Shown one piece after another: positions 22,036 to 35,475 of a stretch of 64,000 bases of DNA. The position numbers and the translations under genes are program-made. The stretch's first letter is position 1, and the number at the start of each line of letters is the position of its first letter. The stretch comes from Clitopilus passeckerianus (Eukaryota > Basidiomycota > Agaricomycetes > Agaricales > Entolomataceae), in assembly GCA_944990035.1 (NCBI GenBank), contig CALYLX010000082.1:558001-622000 (forward strand), read 5' to 3'. A model generated the notes under the pieces. The model saw only the letters and a program-made list of their open reading frames with translations. It did not search any database and had not been told where the DNA came from.

Positions 22036-25000
22036 ATGTCCTCCAAAGGTATGTAGTCGTCGTTCATTACAGTCTGATCAACGTGCTTAACAATCGTCAC
22101 GATCTATAGCAATCCGCGAGTACGACGCCAAACTTTTGCTCGCCTACTGGCTTGAGCGTGCGCCCGCCGTCGCTGAGCATGCAACTCTCAAGACGAACTT
22201 CTCGTTCCCCGCACCAAAAGTTGCCCAAGTATCATGGGATCCTGAGACAAACACCATTACTCCTGATACCAAGCTGCCAAGCTGGGTCTTCACAACGAAG
22301 CTTGTTGCAAAGCCTGATCAGCTCATCAAGCGCCGAGGCAAGGCTGGTCTTCTTGCTTTGAACAAAACCTGGGACGAAGCCAAACCCTGGATCGCCGAGA
22401 GAGCTGGAAAGCCTCAAAAGGTATGTTCCTACTTCCCCAACCTCGATTTTTTCTTCCCCAAAGGCATCAGAGGTCGCGGGCACACGACTGGGTCTTTCCC
22501 AGTGCCTCGTTTTTCAATTTCCGGGGTGATGACAGAATATCGATACCATCTTATCGATTTCTATCGTGCCTTGCGGATCTACCTGAACTCCAGGACATCT
22601 CTGCCTCGCGTTCTCCAGCCCTTGGACGCGTTTTTTCATTAGTCACACGTGACCGATCCACTTGCCTTTCCTTTGCCTCGAGTTTAAGCGAAAAGGATCA
22701 ACCGACTGATCGTTTTTCTTTTCCAGGTCGAGACTGTCACCGGAACACTCAACAACTTCATCGTTGAGCCTTTCCTCCCCCATCCTTCGAACACGGAATA
22801 CTATGTATGCATCACCTCCCAGCGTGAAGGTGACTCAATCCTCTTCACCCACGAAGGTGGTGTCGACATCGGTGATGTCGATTCTAAGGCTCTCGTCCTT
22901 AACCTCCCCGTAACTGAGGAATTCCCCACTCGCGAAACTATCGCCAACACTCTCCTCACACACGTTCCCACAGAGAAGAAGGATACCCTCATCGACTTTC
23001 TCATTCGTCTATACAGCGTCTACGTTGACCTCCACTTTGCCTACCTCGAGATCAACCCTCTCGTCGTTCTCGATGCCGTTGATGGTGGCGAGCCCCAAGT
23101 CTGCTACCTCGATATGGCTGCCAAGCTTGACCAAACCGCAGAGAGCATTTGCGGTCCTAAGTGGGCCATCGCTCGCGACCTCACCGTCTACGAACAATCA
23201 TCGACTGCTAAGCCCCCGGCAGGCAGCAAGGGTGCCGTCACTGCTGACCGTGGCCCACCGATGGTCTGGCCTGCACCTTTCGGTCGCGACCTCACTAAGG
23301 AGGAGGCCTACATCCAGAAGTTGGATGCACAGACCGGTGCTTCCCTCAAGTTGACCGTCCTCAACCAGGAAGGTCGCGTCTGGACCATGGTTGCTGGTGG
23401 TGGTGCATCCGTCGTCTACTCTGACGCCATCGCCGCCCATGGTTTCGCCGATGAACTCGCCAACTACGGAGAGTATTCCGGCGCCCCCACAGAAGGCCAA
23501 ACCTACGAATACGCCAAGACCATCATTGACCTCCTCACCCGCGGCAAGCCCAGGTCAGATGGCAAGATCCTCATCATCGGTGGTGGTATTGCCAACTTCA
23601 CCAACGTTGCTGCTACCTTCAAGGGAATCATCCGCGCTCTTAAAGAGTACAAGAACCAGCTCATCGCTCACCAAGTCAAGATCTTCGTCCGTCGTGGTGG
23701 CCCTAACTACCAGGAGGGTCTCAAGGCCATGAGACTCCTTGGAGAGTCTCTCGGTGTCCCAATCCGCGTCTTCGGCCCCGACACCCATATCACTGATATT
23801 GTCCCCCTCGCTCTCGGCGTCGAGAAGAAGAAGAGCAGTGGTGTCCTCACCCGCGGCTTGCAGAGCGTGCAGCCTGGCACTCCCCCCGCACAAGTCGAGA
23901 CCATTGATCAGCCCATCGATGACGGTGTTGGCAGCATACACCCTGACGGACATAGGACACAGGTCGAGGACCACATCGTGAGGTTCGACACCAAGACCTC
24001 CGCCTCCCAGCGTCCCGCATACAGGCCCTTCGACGAGAGCACTCGTTCCTTCGTCTACGGTCTCCAGCCTCGTGCTATCCAAGGCATGCTCGACTTCGAC
24101 TACTCTTGCGGCCGTGCTGCCCCCTCCGTTGCTGCTATGATCTACCCCTTCGGTGGTCACCACATCCAGAAGTTCTACTGGGGTACTAAGGAGACTCTCC
24201 TCCCCGTCTACACCACTGTCAAAGAGGCCGTCAGCAAGCACCCCGAGGTTGATGTCGTCGTCAACTTCGCATCATCTCGTAGTGTCTACTCTAGCACCCT
24301 CGAAGTGCTGGAGTACGAGCAGATCAAGGCTGTTGCTCTCATTGCTGAGGGTGTTCCTGAGCGCCATGCTAGGGAGATCCTCTGGAAGGCCAAGGCCAAG
24401 GGGGTCCTCATCATTGGTCCCGCAACTGTCGGTGGCATCAAGCCTGGTTGCTTCAGGATTGGAAACACTGGAGGGTGAGTATATGCGCCTCATTTTACCA
24501 TATTCTTCCATTTTACTGACTATATGCGCTTAATCTTACAGTATGATGGACAACATCATCGCATCCAAGCTTTACCGCCCTGGCTCTATCGGCTACGTCT
24601 CCAAGTCTGGAGGCATGTCCAACGAACTCAACAACATCCTGTCTCTCGTCACCAACGGTACCTACGAGGGTATCGCCATCGGTGGTGATCGCTACCCCGG
24701 CTCCACCTTCATCGACCATCTCCTCCGCTACGAGGCTGATCCCGAGTGCAAGATGCTCGTCCTCCTCGGTGAAGTCGGTGGTATTGAAGAATACCGTGTC
24801 ATCGAGGCTGTCAAGAAGGGCATTATCAAGAAGCCTATCGTCGCCTGGGCCATCGGTACTTGCGCCAAGATGTTCACCACTGAGGTTCAGTTCGGACATG
24901 CTGGTTCCATGGCCAACAGCGACATGGAGACTGCTGAGGCTAAGAACAGGGCCATGAGGGAGGCTGGGTTTATTGTTCCCGATACCTTCGAGGAGCTGCC

Positions 25001-26178
25001 CGCCGCTCTCCAGGAGACCTACGACGCTCTTGTCAAGAGGGGTGCCATTGTCCCCAAGCCTGAGAGGGATCCTCCCGTCATTCCCATGGACTACAAGTGG
25101 GCTCAGGTTAGCTTTTCCTGTCACTTCCATTTGTGACCACAAATGCTAATGTACTGTTGGATATACAGGAACTCGGTCTCATCCGTAAACCCGCTGCCTT
25201 CATCTCCACCATCTCCGATGAGCGTGGTCAAGAACTCTTGTACGCTGGTATGCGTATCTCCGATGTCTTCAAGGAGGACATTGGTCTCGGTGGTGTCGTC
25301 AGTTTGCTCTGGTTCAAGCGCCGTAAGCTTTTTCTTCTTCTGGCACTTCCTGTCGGTTCTGACTCGTTGTTTTACTAGGTCTTCCACCTTGGGCTACCAA
25401 GTTCATCGAGATGGTTCTCATGCTCACGGCCGACCACGGTCCTGCCGTGTCTGGTGCCATGAACACCATCGTCGCCACTCGTGCTGGCAAGGACCTCATC
25501 TCCTCGCTCGCATCTGGTCTCTTGACCATTGGTAGCCGGTTCGGTGGTGCTCTCGACGAGGCTGCTTCCATGTTCTCGCATGCTCGCGACACTGGTCTGA
25601 CTCCACGAGAGTTCGTCGACAACTCCAGGAAGGCCAACAAGCTCAGTATGTCTATTTTTTAGCCTGCAAACTCTGAATGGTACTGATGGTATCCCTAGTC
25701 TCTGGTATTGGTCACAAGATCAAGAGCGTCAACAACCCCGATCTCCGTGTTGAACTTGTCAAGGAGTACGTCAGGAAGAACTTCCCTAGCCACAGCTTGC
25801 TCGACTATGCTCTCGCTGTCGAGAAGGTCACCACCTCCAAGAAGGACACTGTACGTTCAATTTAACCAGCATCACGTATTGTCGATTTGCTAACATCTTC
25901 GTTTTCTTCAGCTCATTTTGAACGTCGATGGGTGCATTGCCGTCTGCTTCGTCGATCTCCTCCGTGATTCTGGAGCATTCACTCCTGAGGAAGCTGATGA
26001 GTACATCAAGATCGGTACCCTTAACGGTCTTTTCGTCCTTGGCCGCAGCATCGGTTTCATTGGACACCATCTTGACCAGAAGCGTCTCCGTGCTCCTCTG
26101 TACCGTCACCCCGCCGACGACATCTTCATCAACATGGCCGATGTCAACCACCCTCGTGTCCTTGGAAGGATGCACTAA
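22036..26178 (+). CDS. ACL1: ATP-citrate lyase, single fused polypeptide
   Basis: Cytosolic enzyme that splits citrate with ATP and CoA into acetyl-CoA and oxaloacetate, feeding fatty-acid, sterol and terpenoid synthesis. Eight exons (22036-22048, 22110-22420, 22727-24474, 24542-25106, 25169-25322, 25379-25645, 25699-25850, 25912-26178) give 1,158 residues. N-terminal ATP-grasp half ([29 protein letters not shown]), CoA-binding and citrate-binding segments ([18 protein letters not shown]), a ~60-residue linker, then the succinyl-CoA-synthetase-alpha-like part ([18 protein letters not shown]; phosphohistidine in QFGHAGSMA) and a C-terminal citrate-synthase-like domain ([15 protein letters not shown]). 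The fused form is what basidiomycetes and animals have, while ascomycetes have two genes. Exon 1 is only 13 bases. Confidence 0.97.
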
Positions 26179-27005
26179 GCGTCGTCATCGAAAGTTTCCA
26201 CATGTCATTCCATTGGTCTCGGTCATCGGCGCCAAGTGCCGCCCTTCACGTTCTTTGTACTCATTGCATCTTCTTTTCACCTTTACGATACCTTTCCCGC
26301 TTTCCAAAATGGCCTTTTCACGTATCATGACGAATCTACATAAACATCACCGCATCATAGCATCGCCATTCTTACCTACAAACTAGAAAGTGTTTTCTCT
26401 CCCTCTCTCTACAATTGTTGTGCCATACGTTCCTACTAGCTAACGGATGTTCCCCATGTAACCACATCGAAATTCCCTAATGAAATTAGACCCTTCTCAA
26501 CTCACTTGTGGGTGCAGATGCGACGAAGTGGCCCTACTACATCCATGCTCGATATGGACCTGTGGGCGTCGAGATGTACAGTACATTCGCTTATCATGAA
26601 TACCCTGAATGCATAATCCTTATTTTGTGCCGAAACTCACTAACGCATAGATTTTCAGGTAAAATCCACATGGTTGGGATGACTTCCAGCCATTGCATTT
26701 ATGTTGTTTGATACCTTCTTTGGTGAGAAATACGCTGCTCAAAGGCCCAGGCAACCTGATAGACCTAATAATGCATTGGAATGAGTCCAAATGACCTGGG
26801 TCCGGACACTCCATTCTGAGCGAATGTACTGTACAGCTCATCCATTTCCAATGGCGTACGCAATAAGAAGCGAAAAATTGAATTAACTTGATTTAGTAGA
26901 GAGTATGTACAGTAACAGAGGTACGGAAATCAAAGAATGAATAAATAATGAACGCTTCAGCCCCGTTTAGCATTACATTACATTGATTAAACTGAAAATA
27001 CTACT
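26179..27005. other. Convergent intergenic region after ATP-citrate lyase
   Basis: Contains the 3' ends of the plus-strand lyase and the minus-strand esterase. A/T-rich around 26880-27000. No gene seen. Confidence 0.5.
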
Positions 27006-29302
27006 TTAATATACCACGAACGGACCAATGGTTTCCCAGAAGCTAGCGACAGTTGAGTTTCAATTCACCAGAATAATGAATAAGAACTCACTTGCAACGA
27101 TTGAGGAGATCCCCGGTGGGTTTTGTTTGGATAACCGGGACATCGGTTTCAGTCTTGTTGAAAAGCATCTCTGTGGGGTTTGCTGATGTCCATTTCGGCC
27201 AGAACGGTCGAACGTTCGTGGGGTCATATTTCACGTTCGGATCAAGTGACCTGATCACGGAGAAGAAGGACTGAGCAAAGGCCTTCACGAAATCTGGGTT
27301 TTTGTATGCAGGTGGTCCAGGTAAGCTGCTCAGGGAAATTAGACCCAAACCAAGCTAGAGGGAAAGATTGCTCACAAAGGAACGTAAGATGTAAAGTAAT
27401 ATTGAACATCCTGTTCATGATTTGCAGGTGGCAACGCAAACTCTCCCTTGAGAGTAGTCAGCGTCTTTCTGTGATTAAAATCGGTAAGACAGTAGAGGTC
27501 GTACCTTCCACGCTCTCCCAGAGAATGCCCTCAGCGCAAAGTATGTTGAGCAGATGAAGCTTGCTAAGAAGAATGAGTGCTCTGAATGGAGTGGTTCTTA
27601 ACAGGTGTCGCTCACATTCTCCCATGACCAGCGCCGCTTGATCTGCAGGACTTCCGGGAAGACGTTTGTATAGTGCATAAATGTTGTCGATTATAAGAGT
27701 AGGTGCAACCGGGAATAGCTGTACGATGTAGGCTCGAAGGTCCGTGATCGCAGCTGGATTGACGAATGCCAGTCCTTCATTTGTATTGAGCACAGAGAGA
27801 AGAACTTTCTATAGCGACCTTTAGCCAAAGTCAGGAGAATTGCAAAGAGATAGTCAATTACCCCGTTACCGCGCCCTTTCAAAAAGGTCACTGTAGGTCT
27901 CTCTACGATGAATGAACCGTCGACAACAGGCAAGAATAGGTAAGTTCCAAATAGTCCTCCTGCACTGATCTGTTGATTGGCAGTGTCAAGGAGAGAGATG
28001 TCGGCTTGGCGTAAGCATGCGAGCTTGTTGGCAGCACCAGCGCAACTGATAGGTCGTATGAGTAACCAGGGCTATAAGAAATTGGCCCCTCAGACTCACC
28101 CAGTGGCATTAACAACTTGTGAGTACAAGGTCTAAAGGGAAGCCTCAGTTAGCAAAGATTCTGACCACACCAAGCGAATGTTTACCTCAGGTATGTAGTG
28201 GTTGTAGTTGTATTGGGCGTAGAGGTAAGTCGAACTGGTTATTGCAGCCCTGAACAATGGCGGATTCGTCTGTCCTCCGTGGGCAGCAACTTGCTGAAGA
28301 ACAGCACCCGCTCCTGTGTCGGATCATATCAGGAATCGGGTAAATAAGAATAACGCCAACTTACCTGCAGATTCTCCCCAAATCGTAACTTGGGTTTTGT
28401 CACCGCCGAACTTCCCTATCTGTATTGGAGGGTAATGTCAGTGGTATTCAGGAATCTTGGTAAAGCACGAACATTTGTTTGTACCCATTTCAAGGCAAAC
28501 TCCTGATCCACTGAGTAAAATACGTTGCTGAATACGGCCGTCATCAAGACATATCGAACGTCCACTCACGAAGCCCAACATTAAGGTCACCATTTGACTT
28601 GAGCTGGGAGCTCGAGAGGAAGCCTACCAGGCTTTAGTGACTGGATACTCAGAGAAGATGGAGCACTCACCAAAGAGTCCCAAGCGGTACTGGATAATAA
28701 CAGAAATGACTCCATAGCCGGAGCCAACCACTAAATCGTCCCCATGGAAGATTGAGGCTCTGCCTTGATCATAACCTCCTCCATGAATCCACACCACGAC
28801 CGGATATTTCTTGGAAGGGTCTAGGTTGCCTGGAACGTACACGCTAGACGGCGAGTCAGCTCAATCCAAGATCCAGCAGTGGCATCACAAAGACAAACTT
28901 GAGGAAAAGACAGTCTTCCGTTATGTCTGGGTTGGTCCCATCGCGACGAGTTGCGAAAGGATTAGAAGCGGCAAGGCCTACCGCAGCCTGATAGCATTGG
29001 GGAGGCTGAGTTGTAGCAAGCTGGATCCCAGATGTGGAAGCGGGTGCTTGCGGAGCTCGCCAACGCAGGTTACCTAGAAGTGTGTGTATGAGAAACCAAT
29101 GCAAACCGAAACTCGCAGACAGAACAAACTCACCGACAGGAGGAGCTGCAAATCGAATACCAAGGAACGTTGTAATGTTCGATGAAGCATTGAAAGAGCC
29201 CTGGTATTTTGAATAGCCCAGGTTTACCACTGGGGTGGTTAGGCTTTGGGCCCATGTGCTACCAGCGAGCAAACCTAAGAAGAGCAGGAAATGATAGGTC
29301 AT
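27006..29302 (-). CDS. Secreted type-B carboxylesterase/lipase 1 (carotenoid ester lipase-like)
   Basis: Alpha/beta hydrolase of the carboxylesterase/Candida rugosa lipase family that hydrolyses ester bonds outside the cell. ATG 29302 begins a signal peptide (MTYHFLLFLGLLAGSTWA). Then come VNLGYSKYQGSF, FLGIRFAAPP, TEDCLFLK, the oxyanion motif WIHGGGYDQGRASIF, the nucleophile elbow VTIWGESAG split by an intron after GESA, and AHGGQTNPPLFRAAITSS. The segment LPPANHEQDVQYYFTSYVP probably supplies the catalytic His. Many 45-60 bp introns. It resembles the basidiomycete carotenoid-ester-lipase group. Two paralogues lie at 50036 and 52988 on the same strand, bracketing the metabolic genes. Confidence 0.85.
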
Positions 29303-30215
29303 CTTGTAGCTTGTCCACCCTACTCCGGAGTCTGCCCTCATACTTACCTTGACCTATATATCATGTTTTCAAGCCGCTTATGGATTCAGAGCCTGAGGCG
29401 CATGAAGTGAATGTACCAGACATTCATGGCAACCGAAGGTTCCTGTCGGGTTCCTGTGACGCTGACGGCCAGATCAGCATCAGATTCCAATGTCAATGTC
29501 ACCGGATATAGCTTTTCGTCCCCGGTCGCGTAAATAGTGAAGATGGAGGAACACATGCCTATCAGGCTTGGAAAGCGTTTTATCGTGCAAAAAAGGCGGG
29601 TACTGGGGCCTGGTAAACCTAACTCCTCCTAGCTCACCGTCGAATCCGATAGCTCTCCGATGGCTTATGGCGCCTATGATACCCTACTCCCAATCTCGAC
29701 CATCATGGCCCCAGAATGGTCTGGCGTGCGAGATCTTACGTATCATGATGAGACCTTGCTTCTGCGAGTCGGTCGGAAATTAGCAGGGGATACTGTACTC
29801 CTCCTCCTGGCTTAGGTATCTTTGGGTAACTAGGCACTAACCATGCATGCCTCATCGGGATGATCTCCACCCATGCAGGTTATCTCCATCGCCATGAAAA
29901 ATCGAAGAGTGGGCTCGGATAGACATTTTCTGACAATAGAGGTGAACGTCAAGGTGTCGAGCGCTCGGCACGGCGTCTACTCGGATGATCATGAAGTCCA
30001 GAGGCCACCCCCAGTAATATCTTGTGAAGCATCAGGAAACCTTCATACCGTATGGAAGCGAAGAGTAATGCAATTGAGCAGGGTCTGGAGCTGTGTTGTA
30101 CCTGTCTATGAATAATATATTAATAAATAACATGATTGACCGTCCTAACGGCCCCGTGCATAGTTCTACATGATGACAATGTTGGCCCCATTCTGTGTGC
30201 GTGCCGGTCCGTTCA
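29303..30215. other. Intergenic, no gene recognised
   Basis: Lies 5' of esterase 1 and 3' of the adenylating enzyme, both minus strand. Short open frames only. Confidence 0.5.
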
Positions 30216-32227
30216 TTAAGATAGCTGGGTAACCCGAGTTCGAAGTGCAGTCTTGTCGATCTTCCCGTTCCTGTTTAACGTTAGATTAAGCCAGTGTGGA
30301 ATATCTGGTGTACCTACGAAGTTTTCGGCATGTCGGGGATGCAGAGATACCGGGAAGGTACTGCATAATATGGCTGCAAACGTTTTATGCAGTCCTTGAT
30401 GTGTTCTATTGAGGCTCCGTGACCGGAAGTCGTGTAAATGGCCCAAAGCTCGTTCTCGACGAATAACACTGTTCCAGATGACACGCCTTCAACGGAGGAG
30501 AGAGAGGTGGCGATGCCGTCGAGCTCTACTCTGAAGCCCTGTATATGGTTGAGGCAAAGTAACGTGCACGAAATGCAAATGGCTCACCTTAACTTTTACT
30601 TGATCGTCCACCCGGCCCAGATGATAGACATATCCTTCATTGTCCATGTACCCAATATCCCCAGTATTGTACATCCTCGCCCTGTCATCATGTGAGTAAC
30701 TAGTATGGAGCTGACGAACAGCGAACAATTACTTCTCTCCACCCACAAATGGATCTGGTAGGAACCTAGACGCTGTAAGGCCGGGCAAGTTGATGTACCC
30801 TGAAGAAATCCCTGCCCCACCCGCCCATAATGTTCCAGGAACACCAGTCGGAAGAGGTTGGAGGTGCTCGTCGAGAACGTATACTGAATTGTTCGGCGTG
30901 GGTTGTCCGATGGAAATTGGCACTCCAACCTTATGCTCGAACATCGTGTTCACGATTGTGACCTACACAACATATTAGACGATATAAGGAGCAAAGACAA
31001 AACTGCTACATACCTCTGTGGGGCCGCAGGAGTTGAAGAATCGTTTCCCAGCCTGAACCCAGCGATCTGCAAGCTGTTGTGGACATCGCTCTCCAGCAGT
31101 AGCCACGGTACGCAAGTTGGGATAGTTGGACGGATCGAATTCTTGGAGAATCGTTGGCGTGCAGATCATAACGTTCGACGCCTTAAACACCTTCTCGAAC
31201 TGCTCGCAGGACGATCCTCCGCGTCCCGAGCCACGCATGCAGAGGGTACCGCCATTCGCAAGGGTAGAAAAGGTCTCCCACACTCCCATATCGAATGCAA
31301 TATTGAGTATATGGCCAACACGCATACCCGGCCGGATGTCCAGGTTCCCGGGGGACGTGCAAACCACTGGCATGGATTGGTCAGATCATTCGGAAAGTTG
31401 CTTTAGCGAACTCACAGTTAGCCAGGTTTCCATGGGTGATTTGGACTCCCTTCGGTTTTCCGGTCGTACCTATGAACATTAGGAAATTTAGATTACAAGC
31501 CGTATAATGCGTAACAGAAACATACCTGAAGTATAGATGACATACGCCTCGTCGCTAGTACTCGGCTGCCAGTCATGCTTGACCATGTCATCATCGGCAG
31601 ACAGTTGAGCAATCTCGCTCTCAAGCTCCAGAATTGAGGTTGAAAGCCCCTTTGTGCGAGACATATACTTCTTCGAGCATAAAACCAGGGCTGGCTTAGC
31701 ATCGTCGAGGATTGAGCTCAGCGTCATGTCGGTAACAATCCCTCCATCAAGAGGGATGTAGGAAGCACCGGCTTTGAGAGTTGCTAGTGTACCGATTATC
31801 ATAGGTATACCACGTTCGACCAATAAGCAGATTCGATGGCCACGGGTCACGCCATGGCTCTGGAGACGCGCAGCAAGCGCAGTAGACTGAGTTAGGAGAT
31901 CATGGTACGAGATGCTGGAGCCTGCATGTTCAACCGCTATGTTGGCGGGATACTTCTCAGCGAAGTGCTCAAAAGCTGCGATGACTGTAGAGAACGGGAC
32001 CGATCGCGTTTCTCCGTATGCAAGGGAGTATCGTACATCAGAGGGAGGTGCTGGCAACGAACATCGTACTTTGCTGGGAGTCTCCAATGCAAGTAGAGAC
32101 AGCGAATGGAGAAGGGCATAGGAGACCTTCGAAATTGCCTCCAAGGCGTAGGCCAGCCAATCTACCCAAGGTTGAGGAAAGTAACAATGGAGATGTTGAG
32201 TAATTACTTACAGTGCACTGACAACAT
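30216..32227 (-). CDS. Stand-alone adenylating (NRPS-like A-domain) enzyme
   Basis: ANL-superfamily enzyme that activates a carboxylic or amino acid as an acyl-adenylate. I place the start at ATG 32227, a 16-base exon 1 spliced over a 50-bp intron to 32161, which restores the frame. Core motifs in order: LKAGASYIPLD (A2), YTSG-TTGKPKGVQITHGN (A3, split by an intron), FNSCGPTE (A5), NTGDIGYMDNEGYVYHLGRVDDQVK (A7-A8, here cut by an intron after VKVK, then GFRVE) and RNGKIDKTAL (A10). It stops about 13 residues after A10, so there is no carrier protein, reductase, thioesterase or condensation domain. The activated acid must be passed to a separate partner or directly to CoA or an acceptor. The acyltransferase at 33676 is the obvious neighbour. 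Confidence 0.82.
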
Positions 32228-33675
32228 TGAATATCACAAGTCCCAGCAAGAATGGGAGTTTTCGGGAAGCTTCTAGCGGGGTGGAACCTTATACCCTGCG
32301 GAAACAGATAGCTTCTTGTTCCACGTCCGTTACATGAGGACTTTAGCCCGAATTTCTGTGTTCGGATGAGGCATGCGTGAATCATATCGTGCATAATCGT
32401 GTATCGCTCATGTGCGCCCAAAGCTGTGGAAGCACCTCATATGCTGATGCAGATGCACGATTGCTCCTTGGTAGATCATCATATTCGATAGACTTGGGGT
32501 TTCGAGGCGAAGCTGTGGAAGTGAGGTCGATCCACAGGGTTGTCCGTGTTGACCAGTGCCAGCATGTTGTCCGACGAACCAGCTCAGCCGTTTACTCTGA
32601 AACGGTTCAAAATAATATATTAATAATGCACGGCTAATATTAGTGCGAACTGCTTCTAAAGAGGGAGATCTGTTCGTTCCTGATGGAAGTACTGCGGGTA
32701 GCCGAGAGTTTGGATCTAACCGAAGATCGGCCAGGGTGCATCATTGCAATTATTGAAGTAATCTCTCATGCTTGCAACTTGAATCCCATTCAGCGATGCT
32801 AGGCGCGATGGAGGGTTGTCGAGGAGAACATGGTAGGTTGATATGCTCGGGGTCTCCGATATGCGATCATATCGCCTTTTCATCACAAGGACGATCCGTT
32901 GAATCCGCCCAAAATTATCGCTCTCAATTAAGGGGAAGTGGAGGAACCTTGACCTCGCACAAAGGACTTCACCGACCACGCTGAGAATTGGAAAGGCATT
33001 ACGGGCCGACGAAATCGGTTAGAGAGTCAGTGGAGTTTATGGGCCAATCTGCGAGCTGCCATTAAGGCCGCAAGATCAGCTGGCACTCCAGAGTGTTTCG
33101 CTATGTATTCTGTGGTACTGGGGAGTATCCTGGAAAGTCAAGATGCTGATAGTGGCATTGATTTGTGTTTGGCGTTACCGAGTGGGACCGATCACCTACC
33201 AATCTCGTGGCGTTCCCTTTCTTGACAGCGACCCAATCACTCACTGTCAGTAATCAAATACACCACTCTTTTTGGCCGGATCCTGCCATGCACACCTCCA
33301 TAAATAGACAATCTTATCAGAGAGGGTGATCGCAACTAAGCGCCCCGATTGTGCTGGATTGATTGAATTCATGCTGCTGCGCGGCGTTCGTCATACTTAA
33401 TCACCCGATGATCATCCAAACCGTCTAGGAGGGCTCCTGAAGATCCGGGAGGCGGTTATGTAGTGTCCATTTCCTATTCGCCAGATGCGTTTCATCAGTA
33501 TCAATCAGCTGAAATACGGACGTGGTGCAAGAGAGGGTGTACGCACATGTACAGCTTTGAAAATCTAATCAGAATAGCCCACCGTCTCTGATGATCGTGA
33601 CATTGGATACAAAATGAGAAGCCACCTTGAAGGCGAGGTAACTTGAAGAACATTTTGAACAACTAGAAACGAATA
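32228..33675. other. Divergent promoter region between adenylating enzyme and acyltransferase
   Basis: About 1.45 kb between two genes transcribed away from each other. No convincing gene. Some open frames (32377-32637, 32716-32984) have no recognisable product. Shared regulation of the two flanking genes is possible. Confidence 0.5.
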
Positions 33676-35475
33676 ATGGCTGCATCCTGGAAGCCGACTT
33701 ATGGCCGGTAAGCTCGACCGTCTGCCTCGGCAAGGTTATCTATCTAACGAGCGTTCTGCGACTGTAGGCCACTCGTTGGTTCTGAGATAATTGGAGACTC
33801 TGAAGGCAGAGACGGGTGCGTATGAGGCGCGAGGACGTTTGGCGATTCGTCTGACGTTGTGAATTAGACATGGAGAGCCTTGTGTGGGAGTCTCGTTTTC
33901 TACCACTTTGCCGACCGAGGAACTGGAATCGGGTTTAGTGTCAGCTCTAGTTCAGATGAGGCACGTCTTTCTCGTACAAAAATCTACATTCCTCAGTACT
34001 AATGCATGATTTCAAGGTTCAAGTCTCCGATTATCGCTGCTGCCATAGAGGTAGATTCATTTCGCAAACGTGTATGGGCCTATCGTCCCCTAGAAAATGC
34101 TCAACAAGCTGCTGAGTGGGCTCGGGAAACACTAATCACCCGCAAAACCGACGACAACGACGACGAGGTTATCTCATCAATTCACCAAACAAAACTTCCA
34201 TACGTCCTGTCCGGGGGTGTAAGGCAGTATTTCGCCCTTCAGCTAGTCTTGCGAACAACAGGCCCTCATACACTCCTGGTTCATGGTACTCATTCTATCT
34301 GGGATGCTCAGCCTACACTTTGGGCGCTGAAGTCTATCTTTGAATATATCTCGACACCACAGGATGCTAAGGCACTTCAGGCCCTTCCATGGGGTACGGA
34401 GTGGATTAACCTACCTGTCGATATCGTTACTGGAAGTGGCGGTCCAGGAACAGCATCGTCTTGGGATGTTTCTCCTCAGGTCTCGAAAGTAGGAGCAGAC
34501 GGAAAGGTTGGTGTTTGTTGTGGTAATGTCTATCTCTATCTCCTGGCTTACGTTTTTGTCACGATCAGTACGCTGAGGGCTACCACCCACAAAGGGAGTC
34601 GGTCCAGCATCCAGGGAAACCGGTCAGAGTGCGCCAGCGTATCGACCCCGACACTTTAAAGAAGATGCGGGCCGTACTCAAACCCCTCGGATTGACGCTC
34701 ACGAGCCTGTTCGAAGCTGCTCAGGTTCTGGCGACCTTCCAGTACAACGCGGAAATTCAAGCCCTCCCCGATGACTCCTACGTCTTGCTGGATATGTCAG
34801 TGTAAGTGACATCTTGCTTTCAATATTCCATGTCAATCTTATCCGCATCTTCTTAGAATGTCCCTGCAGCAGTGCTTCCTGCCACCGTACAATAAGCAAA
34901 CACACTTGACTTCGGCATTGACATACGTGCCCATCGGGGTCCCTTGGGCAGATATCAACAATATTGAGAGCCCCCGAGAGAAGCTTCTTGCAATTACGAA
35001 GCTGATCAGAGAACAATACGAATTCTACAAGCAGAATCCCGATCTACGGCTATTCGCCACCCTGGCACCCAACGGTGTAAAAGCACCATTCGCCCCGTAC
35101 GCAAACTTCATCACCAACTTGGGAGTCGCCGAAATTTGCCTTCCGACTTCGTGGCCCTCCAAGGCGGAGACTCCGGTTTGCTCGATTCACGATCTCATCG
35201 TTGGTCATAGGATTGTCAACTTTTTCCGCCCGTGAGCTATGTTCTTTGCAAGCATCTTCGAGTAACTGACCAGAGCCTCTGGTAGCGCGACGCATGTTTG
35301 GACAATTCACAATGAAGCTGTGTTCCAGATTCAGGTGAGAGCCAATTCCCGAAGTGTGTGAGGTTTATTAACTTCTGGCGATCTGTAGAGCGCGGATATC
35401 TACGATGCTGAATATCTCGATGGCATTCTTTCACGGATCCTGAAGACTGCGAAGTTGATCGTAGAAGATGCGTGA
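33676..35475 (+). CDS. Condensation-fold acyltransferase (Tri3/alcohol acyltransferase-like)
   Basis: Eight exons (33676-33707, 33768-33815, 33868-33960, 34017-34506, 34569-34801, 34857-35231, 35274-35334, 35389-35475) give 472 residues in one continuous frame. The catalytic motif HSIWD (HxxxD type, about residues 150-154) lies in TLLVHGTHSIWDAQPTLW. Later conserved segments are TLTSLFEAAQVLATFQYN and the DFG-region equivalent around FITNLGV. Such enzymes transfer acyl groups to alcohols; the fungal Tri3 group acetylates sesquiterpene alcohols. With a terpene synthase and two P450s nearby, acylation of an oxidised terpenoid is a fair inference. The intron 33961-34016 starts with GC rather than GT. 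It has a perfect TACTAAT branch-like site. Confidence 0.78.

Noticed and set aside
23555..24241. 228-codon minus-strand frame inside ATP-citrate lyase
   Set aside because: Antisense shadow of a highly codon-biased exon; no start context, splice support or family match.
33676..35475. Calling the acyltransferase a trichothecene acetyltransferase or an NRPS condensation domain
   Set aside because: Only the HxxxD fold is supported; no other trichothecene genes and no carrier domains are present.
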